A stretch of DNA of 64,000 bases. Origin: Gloeocapsopsis sp. IPPAS B-1203. Its GTDB lineage: Bacteria > Cyanobacteriota > Cyanobacteriia > Cyanobacteriales > Chroococcidiopsidaceae. Positions within the stretch are counted from its first letter, which is position 1; the number at the start of each line of letters is the position of its first letter. The notes beneath the pieces are model-generated. The model ran no database searches. It had not been told where the DNA came from and saw only the letters and a list, made by a program, of their open reading frames with translations. The stretch lies in the NCBI RefSeq assembly GCF_002749975.1, contig NZ_PEIG01000002.1:521838-585837 (forward strand), given 5' to 3'. Both the position numbers and the translations under genes were made by a program. Shown piece after piece: positions 9,100 to 18,612 of this stretch.

Positions 9100-10137
9100 A
9101 TGAAAGTATTAGTTACAGGAGTTGCTGGATTTGTTGGATTTCATTTAGCACAACGTTTGTTAAATGATGGTTTTCAAGTCTATGGTATTGATAATCTAAA
9201 TAATTACTATGATGTCAACTTAAAAAAAGATAGATTGTCACAAATTAACTCTCATCCTAATTTTTCGTTTCAATTGCTTGACTTGATTGATCGTGAAGGA
9301 ATTTTTGAAATATTTCAAAATATCCAGTTTGATTATGTAGTAAATTTAGCGGCTCAAGCTGGAGTGCGTTATTCGCTTGAAAATCCTTTCGCTTATGTCG
9401 ATAGTAATTTGTCTGGATTTGTGAATTTATTAGAAGGTTGTCGCCGCAGCAACATCAAACATTTAGTATTTGCTTCCTCTAGTTCAGTTTACGGTGCCAA
9501 TAAAAAGGTTCCTTTTTCTGTTAAAGACAATGTAGACCATCCCATTTCCTTATATGCAGCTAGCAAGAAAGCTAACGAACTTGTAGCACACGTGTATAGC
9601 CATCTTTATAATTTGCCAACAACTGGACTGCGCTTTTTCACAGTTTATGGTCCTTGGGGTAGACCTGACATGGCTTATTTCAAATTCGTACAAGCGATCG
9701 CAACAGGAAAACCAATCGATGTATACAATTTTGGTAAAATGAAGCGCGATTTTACCTACATTGATGATGTCATTGAAGGTGTAGTACGAGTAATGCACAA
9801 ACCTCCACTTGAAAATAGTGTGGTTAACAATGACCAACCAGAATCATCTGCACCTTATAAAATTTACAACATTGGTAACAATAGCCCAGTAGAGTTAATG
9901 ACGTTTATTGAAGTTATTGAATCTGCTTTAGGAAGAAAAGCCCAGAAGAACTTCTTACCAATGCAGCCTGGAGATGTACCTGCAACATATGCAGATGTAG
10001 AGGATTTAATTGCAGATGTTGGTTTTAAACCAAGTACATCAATTGAGGAGGGTATGTATAAATTTATTCAATGGTATATTAATTATTACGAACAACCATT
10101 AGCTCATCATGACGTTGCCATTGCAAAGGCAAATTAG
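9100..10137 (+). CDS. UDP-glucuronate 4-epimerase-like NAD-dependent epimerase
   Basis: Extended short-chain dehydrogenase (345 aa) that should interconvert UDP-glucuronate and UDP-galacturonate. The N-terminal GVAGFVG is the NAD-binding glycine motif; SSSSVYG and Y152-x3-K156 form the catalytic site. The segments YGPWGRPDMAYFKF and GKMKRDFTYIDD and the PGDVP loop are characteristic of the CapI/GAE group rather than GalE. The ATG follows GGAGA. The enzyme would supply an activated uronic acid to the glycosyltransferases upstream. It ends 14 nt from the converging cruP gene. Confidence 0.88.
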   Translation: MKVLVTGVAGFVGFHLAQRLLNDGFQVYGIDNLNNYYDVNLKKDRLSQINSHPNFSFQLLDLIDREGIFEIFQNIQFDYVVNLAAQAGVRYSLENPFAYVDSNLSGFVNLLEGCRRSNIKHLVFASSSSVYGANKKVPFSVKDNVDHPISLYAASKKANELVAHVYSHLYNLPTTGLRFFTVYGPWGRPDMAYFKFVQAIATGKPIDVYNFGKMKRDFTYIDDVIEGVVRVMHKPPLENSVVNNDQPESSAPYKIYNIGNNSPVELMTFIEVIESALGRKAQKNFLPMQPGDVPATYADVEDLIADVGFKPSTSIEEGMYKFIQWYINYYEQPLAHHDVAIAKAN

Positions 10138-10151
10138 ACGAATAGATCGCC

Positions 10152-11695
10152 TTAACCTGAGTAATCACTACCAGAACCATACTTCCATGCATCGCTGAAT
10201 CTATGACAGTAGTAACGCGGTCTTGGTGGTAAGTTTTTACTCCATAAATGTAGAGGAAAAAAATGAAATAAACTTGTATAAATTCCTAAATTTATATAAT
10301 GAATCATCCAATTAAGTAATTGTCTTAATCCAACCTGAGGGATCACCTTAGCAACTAATAACGGATGTGCCAATCCTGTTTTAACAGTGTTTTAGTTAAA
10401 GCAGGAAATTGAACCACATCTTGTAAAAATGGTTTTAGTACCGAGTCTCCTAAGAGATTCATTTCTTGAAACACAGCTGACAAAAGTTGATTAATTTGAT
10501 TGGAATCAACTTGTTGATCGACACCAACACTCATTGCTTTTTGAAATAACCACGTAACACTGATGTTAGGTTGGTAGGGTTGTAGAAGTGCTAAAGCTTG
10601 TACAGAAAGGCGATCGCAACTTAGTGCTTCGTGAATACCAAAAGTTAAACGCTTAAGGTGACGGATCATAGCGCCAAATCCACCAAAGCTAACGGGAGAT
10701 TGACTACTGCTACTATCTCCAATAGGAAGTATCCGATTCCACGTTAGACGCAACGGATGCTGATAAGAAGGAAAAAAACCAAATAGCGCTCTTTGCAGTT
10801 GTAGCTGATTTAAATCTACATTCTGGTACTCTGGCATTAAGTGCAGATAATCCTCAAACAAATCTTCTAGGCTAGGACGTCCAGGTTCAGTATCCATATA
10901 AGTAAATAAATATGTCGTTCTGCCATCGCGTGCCGGAAAAGCTTCCCAAAAGTACTGACATTGCTGCTGTATTGGCGTAAAAGTTACGAGTAAGTCTCCT
11001 GTGTCATTTTGAGGAAAACCAGTAGCACAACTACCCACAACTAAGCAGACTCCATCAGGTTTTCCTTGTCTTGCTTGCTGAACAATTGGGGAGCCATATC
11101 CCATTGCATCTAGTAATAAGCGAGTCTTAATAACGTCGTTTCCTGCTGTTTTGACAGCTACGCCATTAGGATGTACCGTGGCACTCATAAAAGGCATATC
11201 TTCAAATAATCTACCCCCAGCTGCCAGGAACTTTGATTTGAGCGTTTCTAATAAATAAACTGGATCGACACCAATATTTAAAACATCACGAACCCAGACT
11301 TCCGTACCTTGATGAAAGCTAACACGGGCGGGGTTGTATTCTGTGGCGATCGCTTTTTCTAACTCTGCTGTCGTGAGTAGATTCAATTCTAAAAAAACCT
11401 CTAACTCTTGACGCGAAATATTCCATTCTTGATCTCTACCGCGCAATATTCCTCTTTCAATTAGTGCAACTCGCCATCCTAATTGTGCCAAAGTGCAGCC
11501 AATTAAAATTCCTAAGGTTCCACCACAAATAACAACATCCCAATCAATCTTTTCTAAAGCCTGATCGCTTTGAGCGATCGCTGTAGGAACAGCAGTATTT
11601 TCTGCTCTAATTGATGCCAACACGCGATCTGTACAGCGCAAACCACTCAGGGGATCGCCAGGCAATTGGGAGAGGATTTCTTCAGTAAGGCTCAT
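10152..11695 (-). pseudogene. cruP: CruP, lycopene cyclase paralogue, broken by a one-base frameshift
   Basis: FAD-dependent protein of the CruA/CruP family. CruP is the paralogue conserved in cyanobacteria and plants and linked to protection against reactive oxygen. The first part (11695 to 10355, 446 aa) has the dinucleotide motif DVVICGGTLG and the segments RDQEWNISRQEL, KPDGVCLVVGSCA and SFGGFGAMIRHL that I recognise from plant CruP. The frame then runs into a stop. The remaining ~67 residues (10352 to 10152, ending WKYGSGSDYSG), which match the family C-terminus, continue in another frame. One extra A in the short A-run at about 10390 on the minus strand (TTAAAACAGG) would restore about 513 aa, the usual length. 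It may be a true lesion, a sequencing error or slippage. Confidence 0.85.
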
Positions 11696-11733
11696 TTGGA
11701 AACACTTGAAATAGTTTTGAGTTTTGAGCTTTG

Positions 11734-11845
11734 TTAGCGTAGCGGTGCCTTAGCACGTTTTGAATTGTTCGCTTTCCAAAGGTGCTGGAGGAAATTATCT
11801 TAAGTTTTGAATTTTCTTAGCGTAGCGGTGCCTTAGCACGTTTTG
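11734..11845. repeat. 29-bp direct repeat pair in the cruP-ketosynthase gap
   Basis: Two copies of TTAGCGTAGCGGTGCCTTAG followed by CACGTTTTG lie at 11734-11762 and 11817-11845, separated by 54 nt. The second is followed by TTCGCGAAGAAAGATGCCGG, another motif common in cyanobacterial dispersed repeats. The whole 304-nt gap from 11696 to 11999 appears to be built of such repeat pieces, and I see no gene in it. Confidence 0.85.
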
Positions 11846-11924
11846 TTCGCGAAGAAAGATGCCGGAGGCATTTATTAAAAGAATTTTTTTAACTCATAAC
11901 TCAACACTCAAAACTCTAAAAGTT

Positions 11925-11961
11925 GGTGGACTTTGTTTTTATAGTGTGCGAATTCATTCGC
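11925..11961. repeat. Dispersed repeat, copy 1 (GGTGGACTTTG...ATTCGC)
   Basis: The segment begins GGTGGACTTTGTTTTTATAG and ends GCGAATTCATTCGC, the latter an inverted repeat. A near-identical copy lies at 13271-13306 in the same orientation, so the pair brackets the ketosynthase gene at 12000-13142. Confidence 0.8.
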
Positions 11962-11999
11962 CCAGCTTGTAAAGATCCTAAAGCAGCGATCGCTTTGAT

Positions 12000-13142
12000 T
12001 CAAGGATTAAATTTTCCCAAAGCTATTACAGCATTTTGTCCGCCAAAACCAAAACTCAAACAAAGAGCCGAGCGAATTTTACCTTGACGCGGTGTAGTGA
12101 CAAAATCTAAATCAAACTCCGGTACTTGTAAGCCCACGCATGGTGGTAATAACTGATGGTGTAATGCCATTAGGCAAAAAGCTGTACCTAAAGCCCCAGA
12201 AGCCCCTAAAGTGTGTCCTGTAGATCCTTTTGTAGAACTGACAGCAACTCCTTGGGGAAAGACAGTTTGGAGTAAATTCGCTTCGTTTTGATCGTTAAGC
12301 TTGGTTGCCGTACCGTGGGCGTGAATATAATCAATTTCTGTTGGAGATAATTTACTACGTTCTAAACATTGTTTAACAGATGCGATCGCACTTTTGCTTC
12401 TCGGTTCTGGTGTATTGGCATGATACGCATCACACATCAAACCAAAACCAAGAATTTGACCGTAGATTTTTGCTTGACGTTCTTGTGCTGAGTGTGCTGA
12501 TTCCAATACAAAAACAGCCGCGCCTTCTCCTAACACCAATCCTTCGCGATTCCGATCAAAAGGATAAGCACCAGTGTGTGCTAGTGCTCCCATTTTTTGA
12601 AAACCAGCTAATGTTAATGGTGTAATTGCTGCTTCTACCGCACCTGCGATCGCACTTTGGCATTGTCCGATTTGAATTAATTCATAAGCCTGCGCAATTG
12701 CCCAGATTCCAGTTGAACAGGCTGCCATAGGTGCTAGAACCGCATTTTTTGTTTTAATTTGACGTGCAGCTGCGATCGCTGGTGTATGCGGTAATGTTTC
12801 TAACCAGTGTTCTAATTGTTGCAGATCGTGCTGACTCTGATACTGTCGCGCCAAATTTTCCCACCATGCTTGATGACTGCGACTTGAGCCAATAACTAAA
12901 CCACACTCTGGTAATGGTAATTCTAACCCTGCATCTTTAATCGCAGCAGAAACGACCAACTGAGTGATATAGCTTAAATTAGCAGGTTGTTGCGTTATAA
13001 GTGCTAATGGTCGTGGTTTGAGTTCAGCAAATGGTTGTTGTACTCGAATTCCAGAACTTCCAGCAACTAGGTTGTACCAGCTTGTCTCTAAGTTTGTACC
13101 TAAAGACGAAACTAAACCAATACCCGTAACAACAACGTCCAC
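12000..13142 (-). CDS. Beta-ketoacyl-ACP synthase II-like enzyme (FabF/KAS paralogue)
   Basis: Condensing enzyme of the thiolase fold, 380 aa against about 412 for E. coli FabF. The catalytic triad is intact: Cys142 in AACSTG, His276 in HAHGTAT and His310 in STKGSTGHTLG, so it should condense malonyl-ACP with an acyl primer. The start is a GTG at 13142, with GAAGGA about 10 nt upstream. The N-terminal half is shorter than in housekeeping FabF, which suggests a paralogue with a special acyl chain rather than the main fatty-acid enzyme. It lies alone between two copies of a dispersed repeat and between cruP and mnmG. Confidence 0.85.
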   Translation of the reverse strand: MDVVVTGIGLVSSLGTNLETSWYNLVAGSSGIRVQQPFAELKPRPLALITQQPANLSYITQLVVSAAIKDAGLELPLPECGLVIGSSRSHQAWWENLARQYQSQHDLQQLEHWLETLPHTPAIAAARQIKTKNAVLAPMAACSTGIWAIAQAYELIQIGQCQSAIAGAVEAAITPLTLAGFQKMGALAHTGAYPFDRNREGLVLGEGAAVFVLESAHSAQERQAKIYGQILGFGLMCDAYHANTPEPRSKSAIASVKQCLERSKLSPTEIDYIHAHGTATKLNDQNEANLLQTVFPQGVAVSSTKGSTGHTLGASGALGTAFCLMALHHQLLPPCVGLQVPEFDLDFVTTPRQGKIRSALCLSFGFGGQNAVIALGKFNP

Positions 13143-13270
13143 TGTGTACTGTTCCTTCGGTGTATTAAACCTCCTGTATGAATGGCATTCCTCCGACTAA
13201 AGTCAGGGCTATCCGAGCAAAGTGTACCTTCGTACACTAAATACAAAATTTTTACGATTAAGTCCACGGA

Positions 13271-13306
13271 GGTAGACTTTGTTTATATAGCAGCGAATTC
13301 ATTCGC
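13271..13306. repeat. Dispersed repeat, copy 2, forming the 3' end of mnmG
   Basis: Near-identical to 11925-11961: GGTAGACTTTGTTTATATAG followed by CAGCGAATTCATTCGC. It overlaps mnmG, whose stop codon (13283-13285) and last seven residues (ANEFAAI) are read from this repeat on the minus strand. Confidence 0.8.
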
Positions 13307-15205
13307 ACTCGCTCTCCGCGAACGTACCTCTAGATAGACGAGCAACGCATTGACATCAGCAGGGTTTACACCACCAATTCTTGCAGCTTGCCCAATTGTC
13401 AGAGGTCGTACTTTAGTAAGTTTCTCGCGTGCTTCTTTTGAGAGAGTTTCGATGGCAGCATAATCTAAATCCGGTGATAGTGGACGGTGTGATTGCCGCG
13501 AGATTTGGTCAATTTGATTTTGTTGACGCTGCAAATAGCCAGAATATTTGATATCAATTTCAGCACCTTCTTTCTCCACCACATCAAGATCGGGATTCCC
13601 TAAACCATGATGTTCGAGGTTTTTATAGTGAAATCCAGGACGTCGCAATAAGTCAGCGAGTGTGATTGAGCCTTTGATTGCTTGTTGTGTTGTTGCGGCG
13701 ATCGCTTGCCCTACCGGTTCGTGTTCTTTCACGCGTGTAGCATAGAGTCGTTCTTTTTCCGCTGCAATATTTGTTTGTTTGCGGGTAAAAAGTTCCCACC
13801 GACGATCGTCAACTAACCCAATTTCACGCCCTAACGGTGTCAAACGCTGATCGGCATTATCAGAACGCAGTAACAATCGATATTCTGAACGGCTAGTCAG
13901 CATCCGATAAGGTTCGCGGAGATCTTTGGTACACAAATCGTCTACTAGGGTACCGATATAACTTTGTTCGCGAGGAAAAACGACCATTTCCTGATGCCGC
14001 ACATAACGAACGGCATTGATCCCAGCAACGATTCCCTGGGCTGCTGCTTCTTCGTAGCCTGTTGTACCGTTAATTTGTCCAGCACAAAATAACCCCGCGA
14101 CTTTCTTCGTCATGAGCGTCGGGTAACATTGCGTTGCGGGTAAGTAGTCATATTCCACTGCATAAGCTGGACGCAGCATCACGCAATTTTCGAGTCCTGG
14201 AAGCGTGCGCAGCATCTGGAGTTGCAGTGCTTCAGGTAAGCCTGTCGAAAAGCCTTGAATATACAGTTCCGGAATATCGCGTCCTTCTGGTTCAATAAAG
14301 ATTTGATGGCTTTCTTTATCAGCAAAGCGGACAATTTTATCTTCAATACTGGGGCAGTAGCGCGGTCCTTTGGCATCTACCCAGCCGCCATAAACTGGCG
14401 ATAAATGAAGGTTATCGCGGATCAATTGATGTGTTTGGGCAGTAGTGCGTGTGAGGTAACAAGGCATTTGCTCGCGTTCTACCCACACATTCGGGTCAAA
14501 ACTGAACCAACGAACTTCTGAGTCGCCTGGTTGGGGTTCTAATTGAGTGTAATCGAGCGATCGCTTATCAACTCGTGCTGGTGTTCCTGTTTTTAATCGT
14601 CCGGTTTCAAAGCCTAGAGAATTGAGTGTCTCCGTTAGTCCCTCTGCTGCAAATTCCCCTGCGCGTCCTGCTGGCATTGATTTATTGCCGACCCAAATGC
14701 GACCGCCAAGAAATGTTCCAGTCGTTAAGATCACTGTGGGAGATTTGAAACCCACACCAAAGTAAGTTTCAACCCCTACAATTTCATCATTCGCCCCCAA
14801 TACCAAATCTGTCACCATCGCTTCGCGAATCGTCAAGTTTTCTTGGTTCTCGACAATGCCTTTCATCACCGCTGCATATTCCCGCTTATCAGTTTGAGCG
14901 CGTAATGCCCACACAGCAGGTCCGCGAGAAGAGTTAAGTATCCGCTTTTGCAGGTAGGTACGGTCTGCCATTTTGCCGATTTCTCCACCCAAAGCATCGA
15001 CTTCATGTGTCAACTGCGATTTGGCAGGACCTCCCACAGCAGGATTACACGGTTGCCAGGCAATTTTATCTAAGTTAAGCGTCAAAAGTAGCGTCCGACA
15101 ACCCAATCGCGCAGTAGCTAGGGCAGCTTCACAACCGGCATGACCTGCTCCGACAACGATGACATCAAACGCGTCGATAAATTCTACATTGGTGAGCGAT
15201 CGCAT
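13283..15205 (-). CDS. mnmG: tRNA uridine-5-carboxymethylaminomethyl(34) synthesis enzyme MnmG
   Basis: FAD-dependent partner of MnmE that modifies the wobble uridine of several tRNAs. The protein is 640 aa, normal for the family. The N-terminal [12 protein letters not shown] is the FAD-binding motif, followed by the conserved [13 protein letters not shown] and [11 protein letters not shown]. The second nucleotide-binding region has [18 protein letters not shown], and the C-terminal helical domain has [16 protein letters not shown] and the IGGVNPAD segment. The ATG at 15205 is preceded on its strand by an unremarkable leader. The last residues are contributed by a dispersed repeat. Confidence 0.97.
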   Translation of the reverse strand: MRSLTNVEFIDAFDVIVVGAGHAGCEAALATARLGCRTLLLTLNLDKIAWQPCNPAVGGPAKSQLTHEVDALGGEIGKMADRTYLQKRILNSSRGPAVWALRAQTDKREYAAVMKGIVENQENLTIREAMVTDLVLGANDEIVGVETYFGVGFKSPTVILTTGTFLGGRIWVGNKSMPAGRAGEFAAEGLTETLNSLGFETGRLKTGTPARVDKRSLDYTQLEPQPGDSEVRWFSFDPNVWVEREQMPCYLTRTTAQTHQLIRDNLHLSPVYGGWVDAKGPRYCPSIEDKIVRFADKESHQIFIEPEGRDIPELYIQGFSTGLPEALQLQMLRTLPGLENCVMLRPAYAVEYDYLPATQCYPTLMTKKVAGLFCAGQINGTTGYEEAAAQGIVAGINAVRYVRHQEMVVFPREQSYIGTLVDDLCTKDLREPYRMLTSRSEYRLLLRSDNADQRLTPLGREIGLVDDRRWELFTRKQTNIAAEKERLYATRVKEHEPVGQAIAATTQQAIKGSITLADLLRRPGFHYKNLEHHGLGNPDLDVVEKEGAEIDIKYSGYLQRQQNQIDQISRQSHRPLSPDLDYAAIETLSKEAREKLTKVRPLTIGQAARIGGVNPADVNALLVYLEVRSRRASANEFAAI

Positions 15206-15456
15206 AAGCTATGGCTTTAAATCGGGCAGCTAAGGACTTATATTTAATTCTAATCGTTCGTCGTTTACAACTCACCAAACATTCAGCAACACTACTCATT
15301 GTCAAAAAGCTTGCCTCATTGTGTCAAGCCGATAAACACAACTTTTGTCTTGAAGCTTAAGTTAAGCTAATTGCTAACAGCTAACAGCTAATCGCTTTGA
15401 TAACTTTTCACGCTATTTTAAACAGCAAGTCCCCCTGAGTATAGCTACAGAAGCTT

Positions 15457-15792
15457 GTGAAATACTTCTTTCTCACTGATGGCTGGACAGTCTGCCGAGT
15501 ATGGGCATCTGATGGTCTATGGAACGAAACCGCATGGCGGCGTCAACCAAATATCCAACGCTTAAATATTTGTCTCGTAGAAGCCAGTGAAAAGTTGTGG
15601 TTATATTGCGTCGAAGACGTAGTATTAACTGTAGAGGTCAAACCGATAGTGAATACTCAAGATAACTCCACAGCTCAAAAAATTGGTCAAGTAGTCCTCA
15701 AACGCTTGATTAGTGCCGAACAAGTCATTGAGCGACTAGGCGCAGCCGAGGCAATGTGTCAGTTAAAGAGTATTCAATTAGTTGTCCAATAA
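15457..15792 (+). CDS. Conserved small protein of unknown function
   Basis: A 111-aa protein starting at GTG 15457. It is soluble, with no signal peptide or membrane segment; it is rich in W and C near the N-terminus (TDGWTVCRVW) and ends in a helical region (AEQVIERLGAAEAM). I do not recognise a named domain. Coding is supported by its length, even codon use and position in an otherwise empty 800-nt gap upstream of psbB, on the same strand. The 250 nt before it include a short heptamer-like repeat run (15361-15395). Function unknown. Confidence 0.6.
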   Translation: MKYFFLTDGWTVCRVWASDGLWNETAWRRQPNIQRLNICLVEASEKLWLYCVEDVVLTVEVKPIVNTQDNSTAQKIGQVVLKRLISAEQVIERLGAAEAMCQLKSIQLVVQ

Positions 15793-16001
15793 GTCCCACA
15801 CCCAGATGGGATCGCTCTTGCAATCGGCACAGGACATAGTTACACTTTTTTAATAATTCTCATTTTTGTTTGTATTTCCTTTGCTTGATTATGAAGACAA
15901 TCTGTCAACACGCAGTGACGTTTTCTAGCAAGCACCTGGTAATAACAAAAAGTTGAAAAATTGCGTTGTAGACATAATTCACCCTTGGAGGATCGTAGTC
16001 G

Positions 16002-17558
16002 ATGGGACTACCCTGGTACCGAGTACACACAGTCGTCTTGAATGATCCAGGGCGATTGATTTCTGTACACCTCATGCATACTGCACTTGTCGCAGGTTGG
16101 GCTGGTTCTATGGCCCTGTATGAATTAGCAATTTTTGACTCCAGCGATCCGGTTCTCAACCCCATGTGGCGGCAGGGAATGTACGTGCTGCCCTTTATGG
16201 CACGCTTAGGCGTTACCGGTTCCTGGGGAGGCTGGAATGTTACAGGGAGTGCTGTAACTGACCCTGGAATTTGGTCATTTGAAGGCGTTGCTGCTGCCCA
16301 TATTATTCTATCTGGGCTGTTATTCTTAGCTGCCGTTTGGCACTGGGTTTACTGGGATTTAGAACTGTTTAGAGATCCGCGCACCGGCGAACCCGCGCTT
16401 GATTTGCCGAAAATGTTTGGCATCCACTTGTTTTTATCTGGTCTATTGTGCTTTGGTTTTGGTGCGTTCCACCTTACCGGACTATTTGGTCCAGGAATGT
16501 GGGTGTCTGACCCATATGGCTTGACTGGTAGCGTTCAGCCTGTAGCGCCGGAATGGGGACCTGCAGGGTTTAACCCCTTCAACCCTGGCGGCGTAGTGGC
16601 ACACCACATTGCTGCTGGGATCGTTGGTATTATTGCTGGCTTATTTCACCTTTCAGTAAGACCACCTGAACGGCTGTACAAAGCCTTACGGATGGGTAAT
16701 ATTGAAACCGTACTTGCTAGCAGTATTGCCGCAGTATTCTTCGCTGCCTTTGTCGTTGCTGGGACTATGTGGTACGGCAACGCGACTACACCAATCGAAT
16801 TGTTTGGTCCTACCCGTTATCAATGGGATGATGGTTATTTCAAACAAGAAATTGACCGTCGTGTACAAGCGAGTGTAGCAGAGGGAGCTTCTTTATCTGA
16901 GGCTTGGGCAGAGATTCCTGAAAAGCTTGCCTTCTACGACTACATCGGTAATAACCCTGCTAAAGGTGGTCTATTCCGTGTAGGTCCGATGAATAAAACT
17001 AATGGCGTTGCTTTGGGTTGGTTGGGTCATCCGGTCTTTAAAGATGCAGAAGGGCGTGAATTATTTGTCCGTCGGATGCCTGCATTCTTTGAAACTTTCC
17101 CTGTACTCTTAACTGACGCAGATGGTATTGTCCGTGCTGACATTCCTTTCCGTCGAGCAGAATCTAAATACAGCTTTGAACAAGCAGGAATTACCGTTAG
17201 CTTTTATGGCGGTGAGTTAGGTGGACAAACTTTTACAGATCCAACTGATGTGAAAAAGTATGCTCGTCAAGCTCAATTAGGTGAACCATTCTTGTTTGAT
17301 GGCGATCAAAGTACTCGATTTGGCGATCTTGCTATTGCTAAGCCTGATGGTGTATTCCGTACTTCTCCTAGAGGTTGGTTTACTTTTGCACACGCTACTT
17401 TTGCTTTGTTATTCTTCTTTGGTCATCTCTGGCATGGTTCTCGGACAATCTTCCGCGACGTATTTGCTGGAATTGAAGCAGATCTAGAAGAGCAAGTCGA
17501 GTTTGGTCTATTCCAGAAATTGGGTGACAAGACAACCAGAAAGAAAGAAGCTGTTTAG
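16002..17558 (+). CDS. psbB: Photosystem II CP47 chlorophyll apoprotein
   Basis: CP47, the inner antenna protein of photosystem II in the thylakoid membrane. It binds chlorophyll a and passes excitation to the D1/D2 reaction centre. The sequence opens [18 protein letters not shown] and has the six membrane helices with paired histidines ([49 protein letters not shown]). The long lumenal loop lies at about residues 260-440. At 518 aa it is slightly longer than the usual 508. The ATG follows GGAGG. psbT follows 135 nt downstream, the usual cyanobacterial order. Confidence 0.99.
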   Translation: MGLPWYRVHTVVLNDPGRLISVHLMHTALVAGWAGSMALYELAIFDSSDPVLNPMWRQGMYVLPFMARLGVTGSWGGWNVTGSAVTDPGIWSFEGVAAAHIILSGLLFLAAVWHWVYWDLELFRDPRTGEPALDLPKMFGIHLFLSGLLCFGFGAFHLTGLFGPGMWVSDPYGLTGSVQPVAPEWGPAGFNPFNPGGVVAHHIAAGIVGIIAGLFHLSVRPPERLYKALRMGNIETVLASSIAAVFFAAFVVAGTMWYGNATTPIELFGPTRYQWDDGYFKQEIDRRVQASVAEGASLSEAWAEIPEKLAFYDYIGNNPAKGGLFRVGPMNKTNGVALGWLGHPVFKDAEGRELFVRRMPAFFETFPVLLTDADGIVRADIPFRRAESKYSFEQAGITVSFYGGELGGQTFTDPTDVKKYARQAQLGEPFLFDGDQSTRFGDLAIAKPDGVFRTSPRGWFTFAHATFALLFFFGHLWHGSRTIFRDVFAGIEADLEEQVEFGLFQKLGDKTTRKKEAV

Positions 17559-17576
17559 TGCTTTAACATAAATTGT

Positions 17577-17637
17577 AAAGAACGGTAAATAATTGCTGTG
17601 GCAATCATAGCCTTAGTAGTTTTTTAAACCGTTCTTT
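17577..17637 (+). terminator. Hairpin between psbB and psbT
   Basis: AAAGAACGGT (17577-17586) pairs perfectly with ACCGTTCTTT (17628-17637). The 41-nt loop contains a smaller hairpin, ATTGC-TGTG-GCAAT. A T-rich run follows (TCTTTTGCTTGG). It may be a terminator or 3'-stabilising structure of psbB, with partial read-through into psbT. Confidence 0.55.
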
Positions 17638-17693
17638 TCTTTTGCTTGGTAAACTATCAATATCAGCTCAGCTTGTAATTAGAAAATTGTCCT

Positions 17694-17792
17694 ATGGAAA
17701 GCGTTGCTTACATTTTAATTCTTGCCTTGGCAATCGGAACTCTGTTCTTTGCGATCGCCTTTCGCGAACCCCCTCGCATTCAAAAGAAATAG
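17694..17792 (+). CDS. psbT: Photosystem II protein PsbT
   Basis: A 32-aa single-span membrane protein found at the photosystem II dimer interface. The translation opens [19 protein letters not shown] and ends in the polar tail REPPRIQKK, which matches the family in length and character. It lies directly after psbB, as in most cyanobacteria. The gene includes a GCGATCGC site at its centre. It is too short for ordinary gene finding but unambiguous by sequence and position. Confidence 0.95.
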   Translation: MESVAYILILALAIGTLFFAIAFREPPRIQKK

Positions 17793-17830
17793 TCATCCCT
17801 TTTAGTTCTAGCTAGGGATACAAGTGACAA

Positions 17831-17858
17831 CCGCTGCTACCGATTGTGATAGTGGCGG
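17831..17858 (+). terminator. Possible psbB-psbT transcript-end hairpin
   Basis: CCGCTGCTA (17831-17839) can pair with TAGTGGCGG (17850-17858), with two G-T wobbles and a 10-nt loop. It follows psbT by 38 nt and precedes nrdR, but the downstream tract is only moderately T-rich. Confidence 0.35.
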
Positions 17859-17930
17859 ATTGTTTGCATTTTGCCTTGTATTAAGGTAAATAAAGTCTTA
17901 AGAGTAAATTCTTTTAAAGATGCATTTTTT

Positions 17931-18446
17931 ATGCGCTGTCCATTCTGCCAACATCCTAATCATCGGGTGTTGGAATCACGAGTAACAGAAGCAGGACAAA
18001 GTATCCGTAGGCGACGTGATTGCCTCAATTGTCAACGTCGCTTTACAACCTATGAGCGTATTGAGTTTCTCCCCATTACAGTTCTGAAACAAAATGGCGA
18101 TCGCGAGTGTTTTGATCGCTCAAAACTTCTGCGAGGCATGGTTCAAGCTTGTCACAAAACAGGTATTTCTACAGTACAACTCGAAGCATTAGTAGATGAA
18201 ATTGAATCTGAGCTTCAACAACGCACTTCACGCGAAGTCACTAGTCTAGAAATTGGAGAATTGGTTTTGCAGCACCTCAAGTCACTCAGTGAGGTAGCTT
18301 ACGTTCGATTTGCTTCGGTATATCGCCAATTTCAAAGCATTCGTGATTTTGTAGATACTTTAGAAGATCTGTCACACCGTAACAGTTCCGCAGCAACTGA
18401 CATCGCAGCAGAAGCCATCAACGATTATGAATTCACTCATTCGTGA
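17931..18446 (+). CDS. nrdR: Transcriptional repressor NrdR
   Basis: ATP/dATP-sensing repressor of ribonucleotide reductase genes (171 aa). The N-terminal zinc ribbon has C3, C6, C31 and C34, with the basic [13 protein letters not shown] segment for DNA contact. The ATP-cone domain follows (about residues 49-140, starting with [19 protein letters not shown]). I chose ATG 17931 because MRCPFC is the near-universal NrdR start; the frame extends 20 codons further up to a TTG, but those residues do not look like the family. The rps1 promoter overlaps its 3' end. Confidence 0.95.
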   Translation: MRCPFCQHPNHRVLESRVTEAGQSIRRRRDCLNCQRRFTTYERIEFLPITVLKQNGDRECFDRSKLLRGMVQACHKTGISTVQLEALVDEIESELQQRTSREVTSLEIGELVLQHLKSLSEVAYVRFASVYRQFQSIRDFVDTLEDLSHRNSSAATDIAAEAINDYEFTHS

Positions 18447-18460
18447 TCATCAGGTATAAT
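18432..18460 (+). promoter_or_regulatory. Sigma-70-type promoter for rps1
   Basis: TTCACT at 18432-18437 (4 of 6 matches to TTGACA), a 17-nt spacer and a perfect TATAAT at 18455-18460. It overlaps the end of nrdR and would give a leader of about 145 nt before rps1. Confidence 0.65.
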
Positions 18461-18612
18461 GGAGGGTCTGAATACTTGTGCGTATAGATTTGGCTTTCCT
18501 ACGCTAGGATTAATTAAAGATGTAGGTGTGAAGCGCTGTTAAAGAAGTAGCGTGCATATACATCGATAGGAGGCATAAACTTACGGAGACTAACTACCAG
18601 GAACACATTAGC

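Noticed and set aside
10152..10373. A separate 73-residue gene at the 3' side of cruP
   Set aside because: It matches the CruP C-terminus and joins the main frame by a one-base change, so it is the end of the same gene.
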